From the NCBI GenBank assembly GCA_903909925.1, contig CAIVXR010000277.1, positions 1-34,214 on the forward strand: a DNA stretch of 34,214 bases, read 5' to 3'. Below are positions 15,677-24,672 of the stretch, piece by piece. The translations under genes were made by a program, and so were the position numbers. The stretch comes from an uncultured beta proteobacterium. Lineage in GTDB: Bacteria > Pseudomonadota > Gammaproteobacteria > Burkholderiales > Burkholderiaceae. The notes under the pieces were generated by a model. The model did not search any database, was not told the origin of the DNA, and was given only the letters and a program-made list of their open reading frames with translations. The stretch's first letter is position 1; every line of letters begins with the position of its first letter.

Positions 15677-17350
15677 ATGGACTTTAAAAAAACAATTCTT
15701 TGGGCAGTGTTCTCGATGTCGGGCCTCATGCTCTACAGCAATTGGCAGGTTCATGAGGGCAAACCATCTATATTTGGTGGCGCACCAGCCAACTCAACAG
15801 CGCCTGCTGACAAGTCCTCAACAAGCAATAAAGCAGATGTACCAAATCAAATATCAGGCGCACCAACAGTTGCTGCAACTCCGGCGGTTAATACTGGCGC
15901 AATCGAAAGCGCTGAAAAATTCATATTAAAAAATGATGTATTGGTATTGGAAATTAGCGCTAACGGCGCGAATGTGATCGATGCAAAACTACTGAAAGCG
16001 TTAACCGCAGAAAATACGCCTGTTGAATTGTTCCAGTACACAGCAACCCACAAATATTTTGCCCGCTCAGGCCTGATTTCTCTGAACAACAATGATTTAC
16101 CAAATCATACGAGCACTTTTAAGCTTGTGCAGGCTGCCAAGGATGACTCAGGGAAGCATTATCTAACCCTTGCTACTGAGCGCAATGGCGTAAAGCTAGA
16201 AAAAACGTTTACCCTCAACCCAGGAAGCTATGTGGTTGAAGTCGACCATCGCGTGTCTCAGTCGAGCGCTAACGCTTCACCACTAGTTCTGTACACGGAG
16301 CTAGTGCGAGATGGTAGCCAAGAGCAAAAAATTGGACCATTTGGCGGCGCTTTTTCAGCGAGCACTTTTACTGGCCCAGCCGTTTATACCGATAAAGAAA
16401 AATTCAATAAGCTGGAATTTACGGCGATTGATAAAAACAAAATTACAACCCCAAGTCAAGTTGCTGCTGGAGAACCTGGCTGGATTGCAATGGTCCAACA
16501 TTATTTTGCTGGAGCATGGATTCCAAGTGATAAGTTTGCTCGCGATATTTATGCTGGGAAAATTGACAACGGTTTATATCGCATTGGCATGCAAACCCCC
16601 CTTGGTGTTGTAGCTCCAGGCTCAATTGTCGTCGAAAAATCCCGCCTCTTTGTTGGGCCACAAGAGGAAAGTATTTTAGAAACAATTGCTCCCGGTTTCG
16701 AGTTGCTTAAAGACTATGGTTACTTAACTATTCTGGCGAAACCCATCTTCTGGCTATTAGAAAAAATTCATGGCTATGTTGGAAATTGGGGCTGGGCAAT
16801 TATCCTGCTTACGATTTTGATTAAATTGGTCTTCTTCCCACTTTCTGCTGCAAGCTACAAATCAATGGCACGCATGAAAGAAGTTCAGCCGCGCTTAATG
16901 GCAATGAGAGAGCAATACAAGGGCGATCCACAGAAACTCAATCAAGCAATGATGGAGATGTACCGCAAAGAAAAAATTAATCCACTGGGCGGATGTTTAC
17001 CTGTGGTTATACAGATCCCCGTATTTATTTCTTTATATTGGGTATTGTTGTCCTCCGTTGAGATGCGTGGGGCTCCTTGGGTTTTATGGATCCACGACCT
17101 ATCGGTTCCAGACCCGTATTACATCTTGCCAGTCATCATGGCTGTTTCGATGTTTGTGCAAACCAAACTCAACCCAACACCACCCGATCCTATTCAGGCA
17201 AAGGTGATGATGTACATGCCCATCATATTTTCGGTCATGTTCTTTTTCTTCCCAGCAGGCCTGGTGTTGTACTGGGTGGTTAACAACTTGCTATCAATTG
17301 CGCAACAATGGCAGATCAACCAAATTTTTGGAAAAAAAGAAGCCAAGTAA
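15677..17350 (+). CDS. yidC: Membrane protein insertase YidC
   Basis: A 557-residue Gram-negative-type YidC. It has an N-terminal transmembrane helix (FKKTILWAVFSMSGLMLYSNW) and an Ala/Ser/Thr-rich linker (about 35-75). A large periplasmic beta-supersandwich domain (about 80-340) follows, then the conserved five-helix core. Core landmarks are FPLSAASYKSMARMKEVQPR with the C1 coiled-coil loop, NPLGGCLPVVIQIPVFISLY, and the final helices ending VLYWVVNNLLSIAQQWQINQ. It inserts and folds inner-membrane proteins with or without SecYEG. The order rpmH-rnpA-yidD-yidC-mnmE is the standard one. Confidence 0.97.
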   Translation: MDFKKTILWAVFSMSGLMLYSNWQVHEGKPSIFGGAPANSTAPADKSSTSNKADVPNQISGAPTVAATPAVNTGAIESAEKFILKNDVLVLEISANGANVIDAKLLKALTAENTPVELFQYTATHKYFARSGLISLNNNDLPNHTSTFKLVQAAKDDSGKHYLTLATERNGVKLEKTFTLNPGSYVVEVDHRVSQSSANASPLVLYTELVRDGSQEQKIGPFGGAFSASTFTGPAVYTDKEKFNKLEFTAIDKNKITTPSQVAAGEPGWIAMVQHYFAGAWIPSDKFARDIYAGKIDNGLYRIGMQTPLGVVAPGSIVVEKSRLFVGPQEESILETIAPGFELLKDYGYLTILAKPIFWLLEKIHGYVGNWGWAIILLTILIKLVFFPLSAASYKSMARMKEVQPRLMAMREQYKGDPQKLNQAMMEMYRKEKINPLGGCLPVVIQIPVFISLYWVLLSSVEMRGAPWVLWIHDLSVPDPYYILPVIMAVSMFVQTKLNPTPPDPIQAKVMMYMPIIFSVMFFFFPAGLVLYWVVNNLLSIAQQWQINQIFGKKEAK

Positions 17351-17389
17351 TTTTCTGATGGCATAGGGTTGAATGGAAAAGGCACAGCA

Positions 17390-18748
17390 ATGATGACTAG
17401 AAAGCTGCCTATCATTGCTGTAGCCACCGCCCCTGGCAAGGCAGGCGTTGGGGTTGTGCGCATTAGTGGAAAAAATCTTTGCGCAATTACAAAAGCGCTT
17501 TTTCAAAAAGAGCTAGCTCCGCGACAAGCCCATTTGCTCACCTTGCGTGATGCTGATGGGCAAACCATCGACCAACTCATTGCCATTTATTTTGTAGCCC
17601 CTGCTTCGTTTACAGGCGAAGATGTTTTAGAGCTGCAATGTCATGGAGGACCCCAACTTCTCGAGTTGGTAATTAAGCGCTGCCTCGAGTTAGGCAAAGA
17701 TGGCGGGCTGGTAATGGCAGAACCTGGCGAATTTACCTTGCGCGCTTATCTGAATAACAAAATCGATTTAGCGCAGGCCGAGGCTATTGCGGATTTAATC
17801 GATGCTCAGAGTGAGGCCGCCGTTCGTGGCGCTGCTAGATCGTTGCAGGGGGCCTTCTCGGAGGGCATTAACGATCTGATTGAAGAAATTACGCAATTAC
17901 GTATTTTAGTGGAGTCAACCTTAGACTTTCCCGAAGAAGAAATTGAGTTTTTAGAGAATGCCCAAGCACGCCAACGTTTGGCCGCAGTGAAAGAGAAATT
18001 ACAGTCCTTACGCGACGGAGCCAAACAGGGAAAAATTTTGCGCGATGGTATTTCGCTGGTTTTAGCTGGCGCTCCAAATGTTGGAAAGAGCTCCTTACTC
18101 AACAGACTTGCTGGTGAAGAGGTTGCAATTGTCACTCCTATTGCTGGCACTACGCGAGATCGTGTGAAAGAAAGCATCACTATCGAGGGCGTACCAATGC
18201 ACATCATCGATACAGCCGGCTTGCGCGAGACAGAGGACCTAGTCGAGGCAAAAGGGATTGAAAGATCTTGGGATGCCATACGTTTAGCGGATTTGGTGAT
18301 CTTTTTGACTGACCCCAATTCTGGCGAAGATGGTTTGAGGGAACAGATTCTTGGGAAGATTCCATTAAAATGCCCGGTTTTAGAGGTTACTAATAAGTCA
18401 GATTTGCTAGCTATCAGCTCGGCTGTGCCTCCAAAAGGAGCAATTTTGATTTCTGCTAAAACAGGCGCTGGAATTGAGGTCTTAAAGCAGCAGATATTAG
18501 GAATAGTGGGCTGGAATGGGTCTCAAGAGGGCGCAATAGTGGCCAGAAGAAGGCATTTAGACTGCCTAGAGCGGGCTGCGGAGCACATTGCAAAATCCGA
18601 ACAATTCGCAGCAAATGGCAACAATTCGCTGGAATTATTCGCAGAAGAGCTATTTTTAGCCCAAAATCACCTCGGGCAAATCACTGGGAAGCTGCTTTCC
18701 GATGAGCTTTTGGGCAAAATTTTTAGCCAATTTTGCATTGGCAAATAA
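17390..18748 (+). CDS. mnmE: tRNA modification GTPase MnmE
   Basis: A 452-residue protein, matching E. coli MnmE (454). The N-terminal folate-binding domain has IIAVATAPGKAGVGVVRISG. The helical domain is split by a G domain with G1 GAPNVGKS (227-234), G2 TPIAGTTRD, G3 DTAG (274-277) and NKSD (G4). The C-terminal FCIGK supplies the family's catalytic CxGK motif. It acts with MnmG on U34 of tRNAs. The start at 17390 has a GGAAAAGG ribosome-binding site about 8 bp upstream and fits the family N-terminus better than an in-frame TTG at 17369. Confidence 0.97.
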   Translation: MMTRKLPIIAVATAPGKAGVGVVRISGKNLCAITKALFQKELAPRQAHLLTLRDADGQTIDQLIAIYFVAPASFTGEDVLELQCHGGPQLLELVIKRCLELGKDGGLVMAEPGEFTLRAYLNNKIDLAQAEAIADLIDAQSEAAVRGAARSLQGAFSEGINDLIEEITQLRILVESTLDFPEEEIEFLENAQARQRLAAVKEKLQSLRDGAKQGKILRDGISLVLAGAPNVGKSSLLNRLAGEEVAIVTPIAGTTRDRVKESITIEGVPMHIIDTAGLRETEDLVEAKGIERSWDAIRLADLVIFLTDPNSGEDGLREQILGKIPLKCPVLEVTNKSDLLAISSAVPPKGAILISAKTGAGIEVLKQQILGIVGWNGSQEGAIVARRRHLDCLERAAEHIAKSEQFAANGNNSLELFAEELFLAQNHLGQITGKLLSDELLGKIFSQFCIGK

Positions 18749-18768
18749 GAGGCGCATCCAGCGCCCCT
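18748..18768 (+). terminator. Possible weak terminator hairpin after mnmE
   Basis: GGCGC (18751-18755), loop ATCCA and GCGCC (18761-18765) form a GC-rich 5-bp stem, extendable by two more pairs across one mismatch. It begins at the mnmE stop codon and is followed by only three consecutive T. The position between mnmE and pckG suits a terminator or attenuator, but the short T tract makes efficient rho-independent termination doubtful. Confidence 0.35.
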
Positions 18769-18838
18769 TTAAAGGGTAAAAGATCCCCAAAATGATAAAA
18801 TCGTCGGATTAGAAAATTAAATCTTCAAGGGTAAATAC

Positions 18839-20704
18839 ATGACTTTTGCAACTGCAGACCAAATTGATGCAAATGCGCCAGCTTACGTAAAAAACAAGCA
18901 ATTGATTGGGTGGGTGAGCGAGATTGCCGCACTGACTAAGCCAGACGCAATTCATTGGTGCGATGGTTCCCAGGCTGAATATGATGAACTTTGTGAGCTT
19001 TTAGTCAAGGCCGGTGTATTTAAGCGCTTAAACCCAGCTAAGCGCAAAAATTCATTTTTAGCTCTCTCAGATCCTGAGGATGTGGCACGCGTTGAAGACC
19101 GCACATTTATCTGCTCTGCAAAAAAAGAAGACGCAGGCCCTACCAATAACTGGGTAGAGCCAAACGAAATGCGCGCAACTTTAAATCCTTTATTTGATGG
19201 TTGCATGCGTGGCAGAACAATGTATGTGGTGCCCTTCTCCATGGGTCCAATAGGCTCTCCAATTGCCCACATTGGTGTTGAGCTCTCTGACAGCCCTTAT
19301 GTTGCAATCAATATGCGCTTGATGACTCGTATGGGCAAGGCTGTGATTGATCAGTTGGGCGCTACGGGCGCGTTTGTGCCTTGTATTCATTCCGTTGGCA
19401 AGCCGCTGGCGGCTGGTGAAAAAGATGTCGCATGGCCTAACAATAAGACCAAGTACATCGTTCACTACCCAGAAACGCGCGAGATCTGGTCATTTGGTTC
19501 TGGATACGGCGGCAATGCATTGTTAGGAAAAAAATGTTTTGCACTTCGCATTGCATCCAATATGGGTCGCGAACAAGGTTGGTTGGCAGAACATATGTTG
19601 ATTTTGGGTGTAACTTCGCCCGAAGGAAAAAAATACCATATCGCAGCTGCGTTTCCATCCGCCTGCGGCAAAACTAACTTCTCCATGATGATTCCACCAA
19701 AAGGATTTGATGGTTGGAAGGTAACTACGATTGGTGATGACATTGCATGGATTAAGCCACGCAAAGACCCAGTCACCGGCAAGACTCGCTTATTTGCGAT
19801 TAATCCAGAGTCTGGTTATTTCGGGGTTGCCCCAGGTACAAACCGTCAAACCAATCAGAACTGCATTGACTCTTTAAATCAGGATGTCATTTTTACTAAT
19901 GTTGGACTTACTGACGATGGTGATGTTTGGTGGGAAGGTTTAACAGACACTCCACCAGCGCATTTGATTGACTGGCAAGGTAAAGATTGGACTCCAGCAG
20001 ACGGTGCCGCTGGCCGCAAAGCTGCCCACCCAAACTCACGCTTCACAGTTGCTGCAACCAACAACCCAGCGGTTGACCCTAAGTGGGATGATCCAGAGGG
20101 CGTTCCAATTGATGCGTTCTTGTTTGGCGGTCGTCGCTCAAACACAGTGCCCTTGGTTAGTGAGGCGCGTGATTGGGTAGAGGGTGTTTACATGGCCGCT
20201 ACCCTTGGATCAGAAACTACCGCAGCGATCACGGGTCAAATTGGTGTTGTGCGTCGCGACCCATTTGCGATGATTGCATTTGCTGGTTACAACATGAGCG
20301 ACTACTTCCAGCATTGGCTCAATATCGGCAAGAAGTTAGAAGCCGAAGGCGCTGTTTTGCCTAAGATCTATTGCGTTAACTGGTTCCGCAAGGATGAGAG
20401 CGGCAAATTTGTTTGGCCAGGCTTTGGCGAAAACATGCGCGTACTTTCTTGGATTTTGGAGCGCGCTGAAGGTAAAGCAAAAGGTAAAGAAACGCCATTT
20501 GGTATTTGTCCAGAGCATGGTGATATGCATTGGAATGGGCTTGACTATTCAGTTGAAAAGTTTGCTAAAGCCATTCATGTTGCTGTTGATGACTGGAAGA
20601 ATGAGTTGAAACTTCACACCGAGTTGTTTGATCATCTTGGCGATCGCCTGCCAAAAGAGATGAAAGAAACTCGCGCGAAGATTGAACAACGCTTAAACGC
20701 TTAA
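18839..20704 (+). CDS. pckG: Phosphoenolpyruvate carboxykinase (GTP)
   Basis: A 621-residue protein, the same length as GTP-dependent PEPCKs. Motifs include FPSACGKTNFSMM with the catalytic-loop Cys276, TTIGDDIAWI (kinase-2 region), and FGGRRSNTVPLV and YNMSDYFQHWL from the nucleotide and Mn sites. It interconverts oxaloacetate and PEP with GTP, the gluconeogenic gate for growth on organic acids. That suits a heterotroph feeding on small carboxylates. AAGGG just before the ATG is a good ribosome-binding site. No clear promoter was found in the 90-bp gap after mnmE. Confidence 0.97.
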   Translation: MTFATADQIDANAPAYVKNKQLIGWVSEIAALTKPDAIHWCDGSQAEYDELCELLVKAGVFKRLNPAKRKNSFLALSDPEDVARVEDRTFICSAKKEDAGPTNNWVEPNEMRATLNPLFDGCMRGRTMYVVPFSMGPIGSPIAHIGVELSDSPYVAINMRLMTRMGKAVIDQLGATGAFVPCIHSVGKPLAAGEKDVAWPNNKTKYIVHYPETREIWSFGSGYGGNALLGKKCFALRIASNMGREQGWLAEHMLILGVTSPEGKKYHIAAAFPSACGKTNFSMMIPPKGFDGWKVTTIGDDIAWIKPRKDPVTGKTRLFAINPESGYFGVAPGTNRQTNQNCIDSLNQDVIFTNVGLTDDGDVWWEGLTDTPPAHLIDWQGKDWTPADGAAGRKAAHPNSRFTVAATNNPAVDPKWDDPEGVPIDAFLFGGRRSNTVPLVSEARDWVEGVYMAATLGSETTAAITGQIGVVRRDPFAMIAFAGYNMSDYFQHWLNIGKKLEAEGAVLPKIYCVNWFRKDESGKFVWPGFGENMRVLSWILERAEGKAKGKETPFGICPEHGDMHWNGLDYSVEKFAKAIHVAVDDWKNELKLHTELFDHLGDRLPKEMKETRAKIEQRLNA

Positions 20705-20725
20705 GCATTTCTTCACATTAGTTAA

Positions 20726-21952
20726 ATGACCAAACCCCAACACCATGCAATAGTGGTGATCGGGGCAGGCATTTGCGGCGCAACCATCGCAAACGAGTTG
20801 CTCCAACGTGGCCAGTCCGTATGCATTGTTGATGCTGCATCATCTGCTGCCACCGCCTGTTCTAGTCATGCATATGCTATCGCGCATCCACATATAGGCA
20901 GAGGATCACCGCGCTTATTGCGTTTAACGCGAATCGCTTTTTTGTTGGCTGAGACCAGATGGGGCAAGGCTTGGAATAAACACGGCATTTTTCAGCCCAC
21001 CAAAAAAGACAAGCATTTTGACCGAGTAGAAGTTACTAATTATTTGAAGTCATTAGACCTTGATCAAGATATTGCTGTTGCTTTAGACGCTCAAGAGGCA
21101 GAAAAAATTTGTGGCATTAAACAAAGCGGAGTGTGGCTTTCCCGTGGGGCATCCTTAAATATATTTGAGGCTAGCAATGCACTTCTGCAAGAGCATGAGG
21201 ATTTAACTTGCTTATGGAATACGCGGGTTGCTAAGCTCGAGCAGCTCAATGGCCAATGGTTTTTATTGAATCAAGCTAATGAAGCCATTCTTTCCGCAGA
21301 CAAGGTGGTAGTCGCAACAGCAATGGATAGCAAGCCCTTGATGAGCAGCATCGGAATACGATTACCGTTGAAGCCAGTTCGTGGTCAGTTGAGTATTTTC
21401 TCGATTAGAAAAGAGGATGCTTGGACGCAAAAATTACCGCGAGTTGGAATATCAGGCGATGGCTATTGTCTTCCAGCACAGCAGCTTGAAGATGGCAGCT
21501 ATCGCTGGATGGTGGGATCTAGCTTTGATGAGGGTAAAGATGATTTGGGCTCAAGAGACAGCAGCGATGCATTTAATCGTGAGCAAGCAAAAGGCTTGCT
21601 TGATTATTCTGAGGGAGATTCTCGGTCACTCATCAAGGCTGGTGATTTTGTTGGCGTACGCTGCGTTGCTGGCGATCGCCTGCCAATTATTGGCGCACTT
21701 AACCAAAGGCCTGGGATCTTTTTGGCTACCGCTTTAGGTTCGCGCGGCGTTTTATGGTCAGCGCTTGCAGCTAAGCTAATTACAGCTCAGGTGCTGGGCG
21801 ATGACTTTGCTTTGCTTGCGCGCTTAGGCTTTGCTGCAGATTTAGTTTCGGCACTAGCACCCACCCGTTTTTTTGCTGGAGCTTTAGCAGCACCGGCAGC
21901 TTTGGCCTCAAACTCAAAAGCAGTTTTGCCATCAGCACCCAAGGCTAAATAG
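20726..21952 (+). CDS. mnmC: MnmC-type FAD-dependent tRNA cmnm(5)s(2)U oxidoreductase domain, stand-alone
   Basis: A 408-residue DAO-family flavoprotein. The FAD fingerprint GAGICG is at residues 13-18. The later motifs VGVRCVAGDRLPIIGAL, ATALGSRGVLWSALAAKLI and ALAPTRFF (376-383) match the C-terminal half of bifunctional MnmC, which converts cmnm5(s2)U34 to nm5(s2)U34. The N-terminal methyltransferase half of E. coli MnmC is absent. The gene follows pckG by 21 bp. Its last 54 codons overlap the 3' end of topB on the other strand. Another amine oxidoreductase of the DAO family cannot be excluded. The mnmE and mnmG genes nearby support the tRNA assignment. Confidence 0.75.
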   Translation: MTKPQHHAIVVIGAGICGATIANELLQRGQSVCIVDAASSAATACSSHAYAIAHPHIGRGSPRLLRLTRIAFLLAETRWGKAWNKHGIFQPTKKDKHFDRVEVTNYLKSLDLDQDIAVALDAQEAEKICGIKQSGVWLSRGASLNIFEASNALLQEHEDLTCLWNTRVAKLEQLNGQWFLLNQANEAILSADKVVVATAMDSKPLMSSIGIRLPLKPVRGQLSIFSIRKEDAWTQKLPRVGISGDGYCLPAQQLEDGSYRWMVGSSFDEGKDDLGSRDSSDAFNREQAKGLLDYSEGDSRSLIKAGDFVGVRCVAGDRLPIIGALNQRPGIFLATALGSRGVLWSALAAKLITAQVLGDDFALLARLGFAADLVSALAPTRFFAGALAAPAALASNSKAVLPSAPKAK

Positions 21953-24450
21953 GCCTTAAAGCCACGACCAGTACGGTTTGATTTGAAGTTGGTTAAGAGA
22001 TCGGTCTTGCCTTCTTTCAGTAGCTTTTGCACCTGCTCAACCGAAATTTCTTGTTGCAAAACAACCTTACCCGTTTTGAAATCACAGGTTTTGCTTGGTC
22101 CGGTATTGTTCTCACAAAGGTAACGCATACCATCTTCATATACGGCACCAGAGCATTTTGGACAAACGCCCAAAGCTTGGCGGCCAGTGAAATCGATTGC
22201 CTCAGTTTCTTCATCTTGCGTATTGCCAAAATCAAACTCAAGTTTGAAGCCTGCGTTTGGATAGTCCGCATCATCTTCTGGAATTTCACTTAGCTTAATG
22301 ATGGCTGCAAATGGACGACCTATTTTGCTGCGAAAGCCCTGCAATGGCCCAATAGTCTTCTCGCGCAACAACTCTTCTACTTCAGGATATTCAAATGCCC
22401 GACCGCCGGGTGTTTTGCTAATCGTAAAGCCACATTTTTCACAGGCAAACCGACGATAGTTTTCTTTCACCGAGCCCTTACAGTGTGGGCACGGCGTGGT
22501 CATCGTGGCGTAGTCACCTGGAATGGTATCGCTGTCATACTCCTTGGCGCGCTTAACGATGCGCTGCGTCATCTGTGCAATTTCTTGCATAAAAGTATCG
22601 CGATTCATCTTGCCCTGCTCAATCAAAGAGAGCTTGTTTTCCCAGTTACCAGTTAAATCAGGGCGCGTTAACTCTTCAACATCTAATCCTCGCAATAAAG
22701 TCATTAACTGAAATGCTTTCGCTGTAGGGATGAGTTCACGCGCTTCGCGCACGATGTATCTTTCGGCTAGCAGTCCTTCGATAATTGCAGCACGCGTTGC
22801 AGGCGTTCCCAAACCTTTTTCTGCCATAGCTTCACGCATTTCATCATCATCAACCCACTTACCAGCACTCTCCATCGCTGAAAGTAAGGTTGCTTCTGTA
22901 TAGCGTGCTGGCGGCTTAGTTTTTAATGGCACGACGGCAATGGATTCGTTTTGAACGGTTTCGCCTTCTTTGACTGGCACAAGCTCATCGTCAGCTTGAT
23001 TCGCTTTGCCATAGACAGTAAGCCATCCAGGGTTCACCAGAACGCGACCCTCAGTTTTAAAGTGGTGGCCCAAAACCTCAGTAATGCGGGTGGTAACTCG
23101 GAATTCAGCGGCTGGATAAAAGACCGCCAAGAAACGACGGACCACTAGGTCATATAACTTTGCTTCTGGCTCACTTAAAGTCTTGGGAGTTTCCAGAGTT
23201 GGAATAATTGCAAAGTGATCAGAAATTTTCGAGTTATCAAAGATGCGTTTGTTCGGCTTGATCCAACCGAAACCTACATTTGATTTTGGATCTTTTGGAT
23301 CACCCTTCAGAATTTGTTTTGCAAATGCGCGGTAGTCTTGTGAGTTTTCAGCAAGCACTTCCATGGTTTTTTTAACGGTATCCAGGTAATCCTCTGGTAG
23401 TGCTTTTGCATCAGTACGAGGATAGGTTAAAACCTTATGTCGCTCATAAAGCGCTTGTGCAAGACCTAAAGTATTTTTTGCAGAAAAGCCAAAACGGGCA
23501 TTTGCTTCACGTTGCAAACTAGTTAAGTCAAACAGTTGCGGTGCAAGTTGGGTTGCTGGTTTAGCCTCCTCTTTAACGCTTGCTTTTTTATCGCGACATG
23601 CTGCAACAATGCTTTGTGCCGCAGCTTCACTCCAAAGACGATTCTCGCGCGCATCTGGTTCAGCAGCATCTTTCTTAAACTTGGGATCAAACCAGCGACC
23701 CTCATAAACCCCAGCAGCAGCAATAAACTCAGCCTTTACTTCCCAATAATCTTTTGAAATAAATTTACGAATCAATTCTTCGCGCTCGACCACAATTGAC
23801 AGCGTTGGAGTTTGAACACGGCCCACCGTAGTTAAGAAGAAGCCCCCGCTTTTACTGTTAAAGGCGGTCATAGCACGAGTGCCATTTATACCCACCAACC
23901 AGTCGGCTTCTGAGCGGCAACGCGCTGCATCAGCAAGTGGCTGCATATCTTCATCAGTGCGCAAGCTTGCAAAGCCATCACGAATGGCTGCTGGCGTCAT
24001 GGACTGTAACCACAAACGCTTAATGCCCTGTGGCGCTTTTGCGTGTTGCGCTATTAGGCGGAAAATGAGCTCGCCTTCGCGCCCCGCGTCACATGCATTA
24101 ATTAAAGAAGTGATGTCTTTGCGCTTGATAAGTTTTTGCAAGACCTTCAGGCGTGACTCGGTTTTGACGATTGGCCGCAAATCAAAATAGGGCGGCACAA
24201 CAGGCAAGTTAGCAAAAGACCACTTCCCACGTTTAACGTCATATTCTTCTGGGGCGGCTATTTCTAAGAGATGGCCAACTGCCGATGAGATAACAAAGTC
24301 GTCGCTCTCAAAATAGTCCTCGTGCTTGGTAAAGCCGCCCAGCGCCTTGGCGATGTCGTTAGCCACCGAAGGTTTCTCGGCAATCACAAGAGTCTTAGGG
24401 TGATCCACGGATGAGGTCTTTGTGCTGCTTTTGGTAGATGCTTTAGCCAC
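21787..24450 (-). CDS. topB: DNA topoisomerase III with zinc-ribbon C-terminus
   Basis: An 887-residue type IA topoisomerase. The TOPRIM domain has VIAEKPSVANDIAKALGG and DAGREGELIFRLI (from about residue 121). LTTVGRVQTPTLSIVVERE belongs to the core, and the catalytic Tyr343 lies in LTYPRTDAK. The C-terminus holds CxxC pairs (CPHCKG...CEKCG and CPKCSG...CDF), then a Lys/Ala/Ser-rich tail. It relaxes and decatenates DNA through a 5'-phosphotyrosine link. It is longer than E. coli TopB (653) because of the zinc-binding extension and basic tail. The last 166 bp overlap the convergent MnmC-type gene. It is oriented against the presumed replication direction. Confidence 0.95.
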   Translation of the reverse strand: MAKASTKSSTKTSSVDHPKTLVIAEKPSVANDIAKALGGFTKHEDYFESDDFVISSAVGHLLEIAAPEEYDVKRGKWSFANLPVVPPYFDLRPIVKTESRLKVLQKLIKRKDITSLINACDAGREGELIFRLIAQHAKAPQGIKRLWLQSMTPAAIRDGFASLRTDEDMQPLADAARCRSEADWLVGINGTRAMTAFNSKSGGFFLTTVGRVQTPTLSIVVEREELIRKFISKDYWEVKAEFIAAAGVYEGRWFDPKFKKDAAEPDARENRLWSEAAAQSIVAACRDKKASVKEEAKPATQLAPQLFDLTSLQREANARFGFSAKNTLGLAQALYERHKVLTYPRTDAKALPEDYLDTVKKTMEVLAENSQDYRAFAKQILKGDPKDPKSNVGFGWIKPNKRIFDNSKISDHFAIIPTLETPKTLSEPEAKLYDLVVRRFLAVFYPAAEFRVTTRITEVLGHHFKTEGRVLVNPGWLTVYGKANQADDELVPVKEGETVQNESIAVVPLKTKPPARYTEATLLSAMESAGKWVDDDEMREAMAEKGLGTPATRAAIIEGLLAERYIVREARELIPTAKAFQLMTLLRGLDVEELTRPDLTGNWENKLSLIEQGKMNRDTFMQEIAQMTQRIVKRAKEYDSDTIPGDYATMTTPCPHCKGSVKENYRRFACEKCGFTISKTPGGRAFEYPEVEELLREKTIGPLQGFRSKIGRPFAAIIKLSEIPEDDADYPNAGFKLEFDFGNTQDEETEAIDFTGRQALGVCPKCSGAVYEDGMRYLCENNTGPSKTCDFKTGKVVLQQEISVEQVQKLLKEGKTDLLTNFKSNRTGRGFKAYLALGADGKTAFEFEAKAAGAAKAPAKKRVGASAETKSAAKPKRASKAKSSPST

Positions 24451-24512
24451 GCTTTTGCCTAAATTTGAGCCTGAAATGATGTTTCTAATAGCGAAAAAGG
24501 ATGAACAATTTA

Positions 24513-24532
24513 AACCAAATCAGGGTTTGGTT
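24513..24532. promoter_or_regulatory. Inverted repeat upstream of topB
   Basis: AACCAAA, six-base spacer TCAGGG, TTTGGTT forms a perfect 7-bp inverted repeat 62-82 bp upstream of the topB start. It has no T tract on either side, so it is not a typical terminator. It could be an operator or chance. The rest of the 222-bp topB-dprA gap is AT-rich with homopolymer runs, and I see no gene in it. Confidence 0.25.
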
Positions 24533-24672
24533 AATTGCTTACCCCTTTTTTATTATTAACCGATAAATTGGGAAAAGTCCAAAAAGGCCAGCTTTTCAAC
24601 AATGAAGCGGCTATTTTTGGGAAGGTAGACTGATAAAAAACGGCCTTTAATCCCTTTTAAATAGGGGTTTTC

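Noticed and set aside
17806..18318. 170-codon open frame antisense to mnmE
   Set aside because: Composition is that of a shadow frame (Ser/Arg/Lys-rich, no domain), opposite the conserved G domain of MnmE.
24451..24672. Possible remnant of smg (DUF494) between dprA and topB
   Set aside because: Translation of the minus strand gives only short frames without recognisable DUF494 sequence.
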